Source of the DNA: Hyperoplus lanceolatus
Lineage: Eukaryota; Chordata; Actinopteri; Uranoscopiformes; Ammodytidae
NCBI GenBank assembly: GCA_026929865.2
Contig: CM049404.1
Location: 28,780,001-28,844,000, forward strand
Direction: 5' to 3'
DNA length: 64,000 nt
Positions 1 to 11,205 of the stretch are shown piece after piece (the first letter of the stretch is position 1; every line of letters starts with the position of its first letter). The notes under the pieces are model-generated. The model saw only the letters and a program-made list of their open reading frames with translations, did no database searches and was not told the origin of the DNA. The position numbers and the translations under genes are program-made.

Positions 1-1244
1 TCAGCTGACTGTTGCTAAGGAGAAGCACTTGGTAGGCAGCAAGGGGAACCTGAGGCCACACAACTCGTCTCTGTCGGTTTTTAATGTTCTAAAGGTCTAT
101 ATACGGGCGCCAAGGTGTTAAGTTAAGTTTTATTTTCGATCGCATAGATACACAACACCACGTACATAGGATAAATAGTTAAACAAAACAAAAAACAAAA
201 AAAAGTGTCAACTTAATACATACTCATTGTTTGTACTCAATACAGACCGAATAGATTAAATCATTTACTTATTAAACCTATTTACATTCATTTTATTTAT
301 TTGTTTTTCTTAGGTCCCTCAAGATCTTATCAACCTTTATATATATATATATCTTTTTCAATGTTTAACTATTATTATAATAAAGATTCTTATCCACCAT
401 TCTTTATTTCTCTTATGGCGAAATCACTGATTGTATCGGTCAGAGTCATGTGAGACGTGTTTACTAAAGGCTGGAACCTAGTATGGATTCAGATGGGCAC
501 AGATGCTGCACAGGCTATTAGGTTATCAAAAGCAGCAGTCTGGAGTGGGACGTCCCCTTTCTTACCACTAGAGAGCAGTTTAATCCTCTACCTCAAATAT
601 GGGCCTCTCTAGAAAGTGAAAGACATGGTTAAAGGGACCAGACCGCCTCCTCCTTTGTGGGTCCAAAAATTAACACTGAAAGGTGAATCAAGAAAAACTG
701 GCTTTACCACAATACAAAAGACTTATAATACAACTATTACATGAAAAACGTAAGTATCAAATGGACACGGCAAAAAAGTTCATTCTGGCCAGTTTGTAAA
801 CTCTGCCATACTGAGAAATATACAGAGAGCTTTATGGAGCTGATAGGCTTAATCAACTTTGTGTCAACTCATTTGGCGATGACTTGAATGTAACCGGCAT
901 GTGAAAAATCACGCACTGTAGCTTTAATGTCACACGCTCCATTAACTTCAAACATGCTGTATCATTCCCCGGTTACCGCTGATGTTCAATGTTGGAAAAG
1001 GCAGTAACTCTTGAGCAGTGATCAGCAGAGCAATGATAGCCGCTAATTATTCCTGTGTTCCTGGGATAAGCTGCTACAACATTAAGTGAAGGTACATGCT
1101 ATTCTATTAGGGGATGCCCTGACATGAGTATAGCACAGATACTCCCCAAAGACAGCTATGGGTTTTTCGAATTTCCTCTCACTGCTTCTTCTGCTCTCTC
1201 TCTCTCACACACACACACGTTGTGTTTTCATCGCTTGCGAGGAC
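1..1244. other. intergenic, no gene seen
   Basis: No open frame here has protein-like composition or a recognisable domain. The stretch is AT-rich, with a short AT run near 340-352 and a short CA run near 1205-1219. I see no convincing transposon ends. Confidence 0.6.
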
Positions 1245-1376
1245 ATTACATAGACTTACCTTCATTTCCTGGAGACTTGCCCTAACCATAACCACTACTT
1301 CCCTAACCCTTACCCTAACCTTAACCTAAATCCCAGGTCTACGCCTAACTAAAAGCACATCTTCACCTTAAAATGT
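1245..1376. repeat. telomere-like CCCTAA-rich dispersed repeat
   Basis: The block contains degenerate CCCTAACCC and CTTAACC hexamers after the phrase GAGGACATTACATAGAC and is followed at once by a CA microsatellite. The same arrangement recurs at 47040-47345 (GATACTCATTGACATAATGC, then CCCTAACCTTAACC, then CA). This is a dispersed fish repeat that travels with CA arrays, not a telomere. Confidence 0.5.
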
Positions 1377-1377
1377 C

Positions 1378-1380
<3 letters not shown>

Positions 1381-1429
<49 letters not shown>
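1381..1429. repeat. (CA)n microsatellite
   Basis: Uninterrupted AC dinucleotides for about 49 bp. The poly-Thr-His reading frame across it is an artefact of the repeat. Confidence 0.97.
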
Positions 1430-4376
1430 AAGGTGGCATACTGTATTTCTCTGGTAATTTGTCTGAGGCCTGACCCTAATTTGACCCGGTTTCGTTATCT
1501 TGTTGTTTTACTTCCTCATAAACTCACTTCCCGTTATAATCACACCAATGCCAGAGTGTCTTAAGCAAGTGAGAAGAATACAGGAAAACAACAGTCAACC
1601 CAGTAATGACTGACAACTATATGTACTACTATGTTTGCGAAATGCACTACAGTTTTCTTTCTGTCAGATGTGGAAACACAAAATGTAATGGGGAAACTCT
1701 CAAGATATGTGGCTACACACAACATTATTTTAAGGTTTGATTCCACAGATTTTTCATGCCTTAAGTTAACAGGAAAACAAAGAATATTTACCAGGGACTA
1801 CAGCAAATTATTGTTTCTTTGTTATTGTTTTTAAATGGTGCCCTGTTCCTGTACAAATAAACATTACATAAAAGCAAAAAATTTGACATGCTAAATATAG
1901 CCTTAAACCTTGACCGATTTGAGAAACTTCACCGGATTTGTTCTGAAGATACTGTATGTTCTTTTAAGCTAATTCTAAAATCCCACTGTCTATATTTCCA
2001 TGGATAAGCCCAAAAATAACAGTCAAAGAATGGCAACTCTCTTACAACTTTGAGTTAATGTCCTGTTATTTATAAGTAGGTACTACTTGTTCAGTTTCTT
2101 CACTCAACAGGGAAGCTGCTTCATTGCTGCTTAAAGCACAACATTACGCAAGGACACATGGAGTCTATTTTTACACTTGCATATCTGTGTTGCACTCAGT
2201 CAGTATGAACAAATCTATGGCCTGTATATGTGTCACGTTGGTTTTGTCAGTGTATTGCTCTATCATGGCAAAAATCATGATCGCAATTATTTTGATTAAC
2301 AGTGACTTTCTTGAATTAAAATAAAGTTCAACTGTAAAATTAAAGCATGACCTAGAGGTCAAAGGCTTGACTTGAATTTAAAACATTATCTTGGAAGACA
2401 AAATTGTAAATGCGATCAAAATGCTTTTAAATGCCCAGGTCTACTACTGTATTGTCTAGGCATGCTCTCTTGCAGACACAGTTCATCTGTGATTTCTCAC
2501 CTGCGCTGTCACACCTGCGGAGCCTCATGTGTTCCAATTGGGGATTCTCCATTTTGTGCCAAGTGTCCAATAAAGCAGAACCAGCAAAGCAGCACAATCG
2601 ACACACACTGGATTAAGTGGCCAGTTGCAACAGAAGTGATGCTCTTATTAAGGAAACCGAACCCCCTCTCTCTCTCAACCCATCCCCTCACCCCCCTCTG
2701 AGCCTTCTCTTTTCAAGGCACATGGACATATGATATAGCAGCAGACTGGGCTTGTCCTTTACTGTTTGCCAGGGCCAGAGTTCACAACGTACACACATGG
2801 AGAGGCAGTGGCACTCAGAAGGCGTGTCATAACAAGTGCAAAGGTCGCTATGGAGGTGATCTTTGTTGCACAGGGAGACATGGCAATATTTATGCTGACA
2901 TGTCACTTATGTTCATTGAACAGCATTTAGGGCCATTGGCGTCAGCTGTGCAACGTCACTGGAGCATGTAATACACACACACAGACACACACGTACACAT
3001 GTGTAACACAACACTGAATTTCAATCAAAGGACAAAATAAAGTGTACTCAAAGCAGACAACATGCATATTGTATAGATATGATCTATTTTCAAACCTTCT
3101 ATGAGGAATTTTTGAATGTTTATGAAACACCTCCGGCACGTGCTATCATAAATCTTTATGACAGCAGGCACTGGTGTGGTAAAAACACAACCACTATTGT
3201 TCAAAGGGGGCGCTACAAACAACAAAAACTGAGGACAAGTCCCTCGAAGCCACTTCAAATAGATGTGGGGGTAAAGTTGTTTACGGCCCCTGCTGATCTG
3301 CCAGCCAGCCTGAATAAACACGCTGTCCATGCATACAGCCCCCTGCGGATTCTCTAGTCAGCCTGCCCCTCCCATTGTTACAATATCAATGTATGTAAAT
3401 TGAACTGTCTGCCTCTGTCTCAACTCCTCAACCACTGTGATGCAATTTAGACTACTCCCCCCTGTGGAGCAGAAGTGCTTTAATTAAAATTTAAATTGTG
3501 TCTGAACGGGGTTTTTTTTTAAAAAACCAAAAACGGGAAAACTGTCACGTTTTCACCGTGAGAACAGGGCCTAAGTATGTGAGGATTTTAAGAAACAGGA
3601 TCACTCATAACAACATACATTTGTGTGCAGGGTTATCAGAGATCCCTCCGGAGGAGCTCTTTGCTATTGAAATAAACCTTTTGCTTTTAACACTGTATTA
3701 TCTGCTTTTTATCATAACATAGACAACACAATAATTTGTTTTTTAATTCCAAGCGTAATTTAGTCTTTCCAGCAGTGAATAACTCTTACAAATCCAATTC
3801 AGTTTGCATAATGTCTGGTTTGATTTAACTTGATTTCCTCCCCTTTCAATATAAACACATGTCCTTAGAATTAGTTAGCAGCAAGGATTCAAAACACAAC
3901 ATCTATTCTCTCCCATAATGTAATGGGCGAAAGAACATGGGATGAAAACTTTAAACGACTGTTTGCTCTCCATTTTAGAATGTTTGTGGTGGCACAACAC
4001 ATTTGCACTAAATCTAAAATGTGCAACTTAATTGCTAAATCAGTTTTCTATAAGTTGGAACTATATACATTGGAGAATTAGCACACTGACTCAAGTGACG
4101 TCCCTATTCAAACACAAAAGGCTTATTAACATTGTTTAACATATGTTAGTTTTTTCTGTAAGTGAAATTTGGGGTTTCCTGCTGGATCTGTTGCCCCCGT
4201 GACCTGACCCAAGACAAGCGGATGAAGTTGAGTGAGATGAGTGAGAGACTAGATACTTCCAGAGCTGTCTCTACCCATTTAGCAGTTGCTAAGCACCCCC
4301 TTGAAAATGTTTTTTTAATGAACACAAGACAATAACCAAATAAAAATTTTACTCTTTAACAAAATGCTGATTCCCA
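1430..4376. other. intergenic, no gene seen
   Basis: Several short open frames occur but none has domain character, good splice context or family resemblance. CT-rich text lies near 2662-2700 and a short CA tract near 2970-2990. Nothing here can be supported as coding. Confidence 0.55.
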
Positions 4377-4500
4377 CCCGCGGTCGTTCTCTGCATGTCA
4401 CTCCAATGTCTATGTGTCACTCCCCTCTCTGCCCCATTTCACCTCTGTCTCTCTGCACTATCAATAAAGCATAAAAAATGCCCAAAAAAATAAAAAATAA
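4377..4500 (+). mobile_element. SINE 3' tail fragment
   Basis: Contains the tail text CGGTCGTTCTCTGCATGTCA, then CCCCTCTCTGCCCCATTTCAC, CAATAAAGCATAAAAAATGCCC and an A-rich end. This matches the tail of the full SINE at 4952-5141, but the tRNA-like head is missing. It is a 5'-truncated copy. Confidence 0.8.
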
Positions 4501-4934
4501 ATTCACATTTTGTTTTTGCATTAGATAAGTTTAACAAAATTAATGTATAAGACAAGCATGAATGTCAACTTGAACTAGGAGAAGTATCTCCACAAGCTAT
4601 TCTTGGACAGTTTGCAACCCAATGACGTTTGGAGATGGCTTTAAGAAAGTGCTCTAATTGTTTTCATATTGCAGCAGCCTTCTGTGATGTCCTTATGGAT
4701 GTTGTAACTAGTTTGTAATTCACTGTGTCATTACAAATTCATAATTTTAAAAATGTATAAGCTCCTTAGGGGCAAACCATCTTCTGCTTATGGCCCCCAG
4801 GAGTCTAGGTTAGGCCCTCAGTAGTTTCCAACACCTTCTAACAAACTTTGATTTGGATGATTGGATCAGTGGAGTCCTCCCTTTTAAAAATGACGTTATA
4901 CATTGACATACTCTCAATCTGACACCTAGACAAT

Positions 4935-5325
4935 TAAAGGTGCTGTAAGCAGGGGGCGCCCTTAGCTCAGTTGGTAGGGCGTCCCCCTCGGGCCGGGCCC
5001 AGTAGCAGACCCGGGTTCGATTCCCGCCCGCGGTCGTTCTCTGCATGTCACTCCCCTCTCTGCCCCATTTCACCTCCGTCTCTCTGCACTATCAATAAAG
5101 GATAAAAATGCCCAAAATATATATATATATATATAAAAAAAGTGCTGTAAGCAAAATGGTTCTTTTAGCTAACTTCCTGTCAGTTACTGCAGTTGGCAGT
5201 CCCATCGCTCGTCCCTACGTCACCACATTAATGCACTGCGGTCTTCAAGCAGCGAGTTATCTAGCATCATCTCAGATCTATAAGTGTGATAAAAACATGA
5301 TAAAAACATAAAAAATAAAAAATAA
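4935..5325 (+). repeat. dispersed repeat (copy 1), split by SINE
   Basis: Outside the SINE, this block (AAAGGTGCTGTAAGCA..., TTAGCTAACTTCCTGTCAG, CCCTACGTCACCACATTAAT, TTATCTAGCATCATCTCAGA) matches 50985-51180 almost base for base over about 185 bp. The two copies are about 46 kb apart. The family is not identified, though the 'AAAGGTGCTGTA' end resembles MITE termini elsewhere in the window. Confidence 0.85.
4952..5141 (+). mobile_element. tRNA-derived SINE with target-site duplication
   Basis: The head has Pol III promoter boxes: A-box-like TAGCTCAGTTGG and B-box-like GGGTTCGATTCC. A unique body and AATAAAG/ATGCCCAAAA tail with a TA/A-rich end follow. The element is bounded by a perfect 12-bp direct repeat GTGCTGTAAGCA (4940-4951 and 5142-5153), the target-site duplication of LINE-mediated insertion. 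It has landed inside the older repeat at 4935-5325. Confidence 0.92.
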
Positions 5326-6722
5326 ATACTGTATTAAAAAAAACTTGCAAAAAAAAATCACGCGGTATTATACAACACAACAGCGTAATACCAGTTTAAC
5401 TGAAAATATTCAGACATTTGTATAACGTGGTTTGAAGCTTCAGGCTTAAAAAAACACAGCCCTTACCTAACTCACTCTCTTCCTTTGTTTGCTTTTGCAA
5501 ATTGGAATTTAACACTCAAGACAAGAAATTAAACCAGGTTAGCCTTTGTATCCTGCGGTTAAAATATTCTATCACTACTCAATAGGGAAGAGATACTTGT
5601 AACAATGCCTGCCAAATGTTTGCCATGTGAGTATGTGAGCAAGTATGTGAGCAAGTTAATGGACTCAAACTCAAAGGTCACAGTGAATTCTTAGAAAGTG
5701 CGTTCACAGACCAGAACTCTGTAATACATGATAAGATTATTATTTTTTAACAACTTAACTATCCATGTAAATGTTTTGTCTTCTTCTTTTAGCATTCGTT
5801 TATGTATTTGGAGGAGAGAAGTGAGAGGTGGGAGTTAGACTGTAACAACTTTTCTGAAGTTTCTGTGTGAAATGATTTCCAGATGTACAGTAGTTGAGAA
5901 TCATAACATCCATAAGGGGGGAAACACTGGGGGTGTGCTTACATTTGCTTGGACAAAGAGGCAGCAGAATGCACCAGTACAGTCAGGGACATTTAAAGTT
6001 ATACATTCACTTGAGTGTCTGCCGCCCGTCGCATGTTACAGTAACCTTGGACAGTGGATCATATTTGGTCGGAGGGAGAAGACGCGTGTGTAGCTGCTGA
6101 GGCCTGAGGTGAGGAGCTATTTTACTAACAAAACAAAACTTTTTATGTGAAATGTGTTTTTTTTTATTCCTAGACTGTGAAAGTCGAGACTGTACCGACC
6201 TTTACACATTCAAAATCACTTATAAATACATACCTCTTCAGATTAGCCTTGAGCTTTTAACAACATGACATTTTGCCTGCTTTATATGCTGATTGTATTG
6301 CTTCATTTGCTTTTAATTTGCTTATGTAGTGGGTGTATTGTAAAAAAACATTGTCGTTGAGTACCTTGAAAATTGCTGTATAAATAAAATGTATAATCAT
6401 TATTTTTATTTTTATTATTAAAGGCTCACTCGCACCACGGTTAGTGTTATTACAGAATTTGTCTCATGCATCTTTACTGTGAAAAGTTACTGCTGCTGAT
6501 ACAAATCTCACTTGTGTAAAGACAATAAGCAACAAAACTTTATATTAATTTTCTCAGGTTTCATGCCTTTCACTTGACATTTGATATCAATCTGAGTCTA
6601 CAGTGCAGCTCATGCATGCAGGATTGTATCTTGCATGCTGTACATTCCGCTATGGTTTGTGGTTGTGTCCTCAATGACAATTAAATAGGTTGTGGTTTTA
6701 AGCTGACAATAAAGACAGACGT
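5326..6722. other. intergenic, no gene seen
   Basis: AT-rich, with a few CTG-rich patches near 6000-6110. A non-coding first exon of the downstream UGT gene could lie here or in 6906-7654, but no donor can be chosen with confidence. Confidence 0.5.
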
Positions 6723-6905
6723 GGGAGGCGCTCATAGTGTAGTGATTAGAGCGTCCCCCTAGAGCCTCAGTCCTCATAAACAGCAGATTACAGGTTCGAT
6801 TTCCAGCCCTTGGTCATTCTCTGCATGCCATTCCCCTCTCTGCGCTATTCCATCTCTGACCCTCCACACTGTCTAATAAAGCATAAAAATGCCCAAAAAA
6901 ATATT
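6723..6905 (+). mobile_element. tRNA-derived SINE
   Basis: A diverged head (GGAGGCGCTCATAGTGTAGTG, B-box-like CAGGTTCGATTTCC) is followed by the tail CATTCTCTGCATGCCATTCCC and AATAAAGCATAAAAATGCCC plus an A-run. Same tail family as 4952-5141 with a different head. Clear target-site repeats were not found. Confidence 0.85.
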
Positions 6906-7639
6906 TAAAAAAGAAATTGTTGAAGATCTAAAATAGTTGGAAACAATTGATAAACAATTGAGAGTTCTATGAGGAATGAAATATGACGCCAACAGGCATT
7001 TGAATATTTCAGCCCTTATAACCGGGATAATAAACAGGATAATATGATCATACTTGAAGGAGAGCGACATACAGGAGTGTCCTCGGAAAATGCACACTAG
7101 TATATTTAGTTACTGATGCTATTTCTACTGCCAGTGAAGCGAGGACTGAACAACCATTTTTTTTTAATTCATTTCTGTTTTCCATGGTGAATTCCTCAGG
7201 TCACCCTGACATTTCTTTGTAGCTGAAAGCAGAGGTCCAGTTCACAGAAAAAGTTTCATCTGTTGGAAAATATGCTTTGTTGATTAATTTTCAAGAGTTA
7301 TATGAGAAGATCGACACCACAATCAAGTGTATAGCATAGATATGAAATTCAACTAAGCACCAATATTGGAAACAGGGAAAACGTTAGCATAACTCGTTTG
7401 TTTAATCCCTGCAAAAAAAGTATAAAAACGACTTTTCGCTGTTAAATATTACTGATTAAATAATAATTGATAACTGATTAAATATTACACTTGTAACATC
7501 AGTAATGAGTCAGCTAATAGCAATATCAAACCTACAAAGTTATTCATTGCAGGGAGTGAGAAATTACTTGTGTTACAAAACAATGGTGGAGCCCTTCTGC
7601 AGCCTAAGCCCTGTGTATAATTTTTGTTCATTAACTTAT

Positions 7640-7656
7640 GTGTCTCTCCTACAGTG
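7640..7656 (+). promoter_or_regulatory. probable 3' splice site before UGT start
   Basis: A pyrimidine run ending CTCTCCTACAG (AG at 7653-7654) stands two bases before the ATG at 7657. This suggests the UGT has a spliced non-coding leader and a single coding exon. The matching donor was not located. Confidence 0.6.
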
Positions 7657-9267
7657 ATGGGATCATATCCGGCCCTGGCATTCGCCCTGCTGTTTTCAGC
7701 TACTCTGTTCTGTGTTTGCAATGGTGAAAAAGTGTTAGTTTTCCCTATAGATGGGAGCCATTGGCTAAACATGAAAGTCCTGGTGGAGATGCTGCATTCT
7801 CGGGGCCATCAAGTTACAGTACTACGGTCCTCCACCAGCTGGTATGTCACAGAAATCTCCCCCCACTACACCTCCATCACTATCTATCAGGAACAATCCC
7901 AAAACATTGAAAGCCAATCCTTCATGACCTCTTTCCTGAAGAGGTCGATAGAGATCCATCGGAGGAAAGATACTCTATGGGGATTTCTGGATTTTTATAG
8001 GAACATTTTCAACTTGATTGGGGAGAACCAGATTGTTGTGGCAAATTTGGTCACCAGCATCTTTGAGAATAAGATACTAATCAAGGAGCTAAAGGAGACT
8101 GGATATGACCTTTTTCTGACTGATCCTGCATTTCCAGGTGGAGTACTATTGGCGCACTATCTCAAGCTTCCCCTGGTATTCAATGTGCGCTGGCTTTTCA
8201 ACGGAGAGGCCCACTTTGCCATTGCTCCGTCTCCTCTGTCATTCGTCCCAGAATTGTTCTCCCATTACTCTGACAAGATGGACTTCTTCCAAAGAGTAAT
8301 GAACAACATCCGTCATGGCATGTTGGTTTACATGTTCCACTATTACTCCAATCCGCCCTACCAGGCTGTGTGCGATCATTATTTTGGACCTGATGTCAGC
8401 GTCATGTCTCTGATCCAAGGAGCCGATCTCTGGCTAATGCGGGTCGACTTTACCCTGGAGTTCCCTCGTCCCACCATGCCCAATGTGGTCTACATCGGTG
8501 GGTTTCAGGTCAAGCCATCCAGCAGTCTTCCACCAGAATTAGAGGAATTTGTGCAGAGTTCGGGTGACCATGGGGTGATCGTCATGACACTTGGGACTCT
8601 TCTGAGCGACCTTGGGCCTGAGATATCGGAGATCTTTGCTTCAGCATTTGCCAGGCTCCCTCAGAAGGTTGTGTGGAGACACGTCGGGGCAAGACCTGTC
8701 ACTCTGGGAAACAACACCATGCTGGTTGAATGGATGCCTCAAAAAGATTTACTAGGTCACCCTAAAACCAAGGTTTTTGTCACGCATGGGGGTACCAATG
8801 GAATTTACGAGGCAATCTACCATGGTGTTCCAGTTCTGGGCATTCCTCTCATCTTCGACCAGCACGACAACATTGTGCGGCTCAAGTCCAAGGGAGTGGC
8901 TGAGTCTGTGGAAGTGACAACTTTGGATTTGGAGACTCTCACAAGTGCTCTGAAGAATATTCTAGACCCAGAAAAGCCGTACGGACAGAATATGCTCAAA
9001 CTGTCACAGCTTTATCATGACAAACCAATGAAACCGTTAGACAGTGCCCTTTTCTGGTTGGAGTACGTCATGAGGCATAAGGGTGCGGCACATCTGCGCA
9101 CTGAATCCTATAAGTTGCCCTGGTATGCCTATCACAATCTAGATGTGATAGCAGTATTTGAAGCATTTGGTTTGCTAATCATTGCATTTGTTTGGGTGTC
9201 CTGTAGATGTCTCATTAGATGTTTAAAGAAGGAAAACAGGTCCACTCCCAAGTCCAAGAATGAATAG
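7657..9267 (+). CDS. UDP-glucuronosyltransferase, UGT5-like, single coding exon
   Basis: A 536-residue glycosyltransferase of family GT1, the usual length for vertebrate UGTs. These enzymes transfer glucuronic acid from UDP-glucuronate to lipophilic drugs, steroids or bile pigments in the ER lumen. An N-terminal hydrophobic signal peptide spans about residues 3-22. The conserved DGSHW (about 33-37) supplies the catalytic His, and LTDP (about 154-157) the partner Asp. The C-terminal donor-sugar signature runs about 359-403 with WMPQKDLLGHP, THGGTNG and FDQHDN. One membrane helix (about 496-520) precedes a short basic cytosolic tail with KK. The start is the ATG just after the splice acceptor; the frame is open 11 codons further up, but without an ATG. 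An uninterrupted coding exon is typical of the fish UGT5 group, whereas UGT1 and UGT2 have several coding exons. Subfamily is inferred; family is certain. Confidence 0.95.
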   Translation: MGSYPALAFALLFSATLFCVCNGEKVLVFPIDGSHWLNMKVLVEMLHSRGHQVTVLRSSTSWYVTEISPHYTSITIYQEQSQNIESQSFMTSFLKRSIEIHRRKDTLWGFLDFYRNIFNLIGENQIVVANLVTSIFENKILIKELKETGYDLFLTDPAFPGGVLLAHYLKLPLVFNVRWLFNGEAHFAIAPSPLSFVPELFSHYSDKMDFFQRVMNNIRHGMLVYMFHYYSNPPYQAVCDHYFGPDVSVMSLIQGADLWLMRVDFTLEFPRPTMPNVVYIGGFQVKPSSSLPPELEEFVQSSGDHGVIVMTLGTLLSDLGPEISEIFASAFARLPQKVVWRHVGARPVTLGNNTMLVEWMPQKDLLGHPKTKVFVTHGGTNGIYEAIYHGVPVLGIPLIFDQHDNIVRLKSKGVAESVEVTTLDLETLTSALKNILDPEKPYGQNMLKLSQLYHDKPMKPLDSALFWLEYVMRHKGAAHLRTESYKLPWYAYHNLDVIAVFEAFGLLIIAFVWVSCRCLIRCLKKENRSTPKSKNE

Positions 9268-9325
9268 ATTGAACCTCATCTAAAGCAAGATGGAGATTGT
9301 TGATAAGAGTATGACAGACCAGGGA

Positions 9326-9682
9326 TTTAATGGTCACCTATTATGCAAATTCACTTTTTCATGGTTTTTCAACATTGGTCCCCGTTGTGACTAGAGACTC
9401 CCACTGCATGAGAAAAACAACACTCTCTGTTTTATGCCACCTTTTCCACTGTGATGAGCACACCTACTGATACCAAGGCCAATCACAGCATAATGGGCTT
9501 TTTGAAGGGTGGGGCTTAAAGAGACAAGTGCTAAAACGGAGCGTTTCAGACAGAGGGTGAAAAGAGGAGAATCAGCTGTGGCACTGTGAGGAATATTAAG
9601 GTTACTTGGGCACTACACCATGAAAACCAGAAACCCAAATTACAATTTTGAATGTGAAAATGAGCAAAATATGTGACATTTA
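9326..9682. mobile_element. MITE in the UGT 3' UTR
   Basis: The ends TTTAATGGTCACCTATTATGC and GAGCAAAATATGTGACATTTA are imperfect inverted repeats. The interior has the phrase CTAAAACGGAGCGTTTCAGAC, which I associate with a common fish MITE. It begins about 60 bp after the UGT stop codon, so it probably forms part of the mRNA. Confidence 0.6.
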
Positions 9683-10097
9683 GAAATATTTTGAAGTAAC
9701 AGCACTAGAAATTATATATCACTTATCCTACAGAAATAAAGAGACCACTACAAATAATCAGTTTCTTTGATTTTACTATTCATAAGAATGTACCTGAGTA
9801 AAATGAACATTTTTGTTCTTGTTCTATAATTCTATAAAGCACTGAAAACATTTTCCCCAAATTCCAAATGAAAATGTTGTCTTATAGAGAATGTACATGA
9901 ATTAATGTAGAGATGCCGATTCACAAAGAGTTTGAAGTGATGTCTTTTTCTTTTTACAGCTGTGAATTAGTTGGAATGTTTTGAAGATTTGTACTGTAAT
10001 AGTTTTAAAATGTTAAAATCATTACAACCATTCTTTCTGCTGGAAAGTATTTTGTGAAGGTATCGTTGTTGTGATCTTTGTACATTTCACTATGGTG

Positions 10098-10103
10098 AAT
10101 AAA
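10098..10103 (+). terminator. UGT polyadenylation signal
   Basis: AATAAA about 830 bp after the UGT stop, followed by a T/G-rich stretch (CTGTTTTGCAATGTATGT). This is the best 3' end candidate for the UGT transcript. Confidence 0.6.
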
Positions 10104-10329
10104 GATTGATAAAAAATCTGTTTTGCAATGTATGTAATTTGTTCCTCTTTCTGGGTCAAATTATCCCTAATTATGATGTTGCAAAAGCCATGAAAGTAAA
10201 AAACAATGGGATAGGTGTTTTTTTAAAGGAACTATTACAGATCTGATCTTGTCGTATGATTTGATTGTGCAATAACTCATTATTGAGCTTTGTTTTGTTT
10301 TGTATTTAATGTGTTCTTTAGTGTTTACA

Positions 10330-10870
10330 GATCATTTCCAAGACAACATCAGCCCAGTGTGACGGGGAATGGAATACAAAACTGAATGTGTGTCCAGAAA
10401 TGGCTGCATTTCAGATGATCCTCAGCATGGGTCAGATTTGTGGTATCAAAAAAAAATTCTGTTTTGTTTCCAGATGTTTTTGTTTAGAATATGTCTGGAA
10501 GACTTTCAACATTCACAGTCAAATATAATTATAATGCTATAATGTCATCACTGAAGATTATTTTTCTCTTCAAAAAGTAGAAGTCCAAGGTTGAGAACAA
10601 AAAAAACAATGATGATATTAAGTTTTTTCCATTCATTAGCTACCAGAACAACAATGAATCCTAGAAGGCAGGAATCTTTTTTCAAAGCTATGCTAACTCA
10701 AGGACAGTAAGTTTAATGGGATTTTCTTCAGAACAGCAGTACAACAGCTGCTCTGTGTGAGTGTGCTTGCATTTCCAGTAAACAGTAACAAGCATTCTGA
10801 GAGAAGCCACAAAGCCAAAGCTTTGTGGCTTTTTGTTCAGAGAGGACTTCCTGTTAAGACCTGTGCCACA
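10330..10870 (-). pseudogene. relic of a P2Y1-like receptor with its leader
   Basis: On the minus strand this stretch aligns with the intact receptors in three pieces. 10330-10530 matches the TM4-TM5 region (CAGCCCAGTGTGA, ATTTCAGATGATCCTCAGCATG, GAATATGTCTGGAAGACTTTC). 10570-10700 matches TM1-TM2 (AAGTCCAAGGTTGAGAACAA, ATTAGCTACCAGAACAACAATGA). 10725-10860 matches the leader, with the ACTTCCTGT site still present at 10846-10854. TM2-TM4 and everything after TM5 are deleted, and no open frame survives. It marks the left edge of the receptor cluster. Confidence 0.8.
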
Positions 10871-11032
10871 TTTGTGGTCACATATCTGAAACTGTGTGCA
10901 CAGCTAAATGTGTTTGTCCCTCTCATACTTCACAGTAATAGCAGAGTAGATGCCCGGAATTAACTTGAATGAACTACACCCTTTAAAGAATGTTTTTTAG
11001 TTGTTAATTCAGAATGTATTTATTAAGTTATT

Positions 11033-11205
11033 TGGGGGGCACCCAGTGGCTCAATGGGTAGAGAGCATATCATAAAGGCCAAGTCCTAACTGCAGCAGCC
11101 CCAGGTTCAGATTCGGCCTGGACCCTTTGCTGCATGTCCCCTCTCCTCCCTGTTTCCTGTCTATCTATACTGTCCTATCTAATAAATGGAAAATGCCCCC
11201 AAAAT
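11033..11205 (+). mobile_element. tRNA-derived SINE, diverged
   Basis: Head GGGGGGCACCCAGTGGCTCAATGG with B-box-like AGGTTCAGATTCGG, then GCTGCATGTCCCCTCTCCTCC and the tail AATAAATGGAAAATGCCCCC. It resembles the other SINEs here, but with more changes. Confidence 0.75.

Noticed and set aside
2372-2701. 109-codon frame with several cysteines
   Set aside because: Cys spacing fits no known zinc finger or secreted family; no signal peptide and no supporting splice sites.
4955-5030. tRNA gene on the plus strand
   Set aside because: A- and B-box-like motifs are present, but they continue into a SINE body with AATAAAG tail and a target-site duplication; it is a tRNA-derived SINE head.
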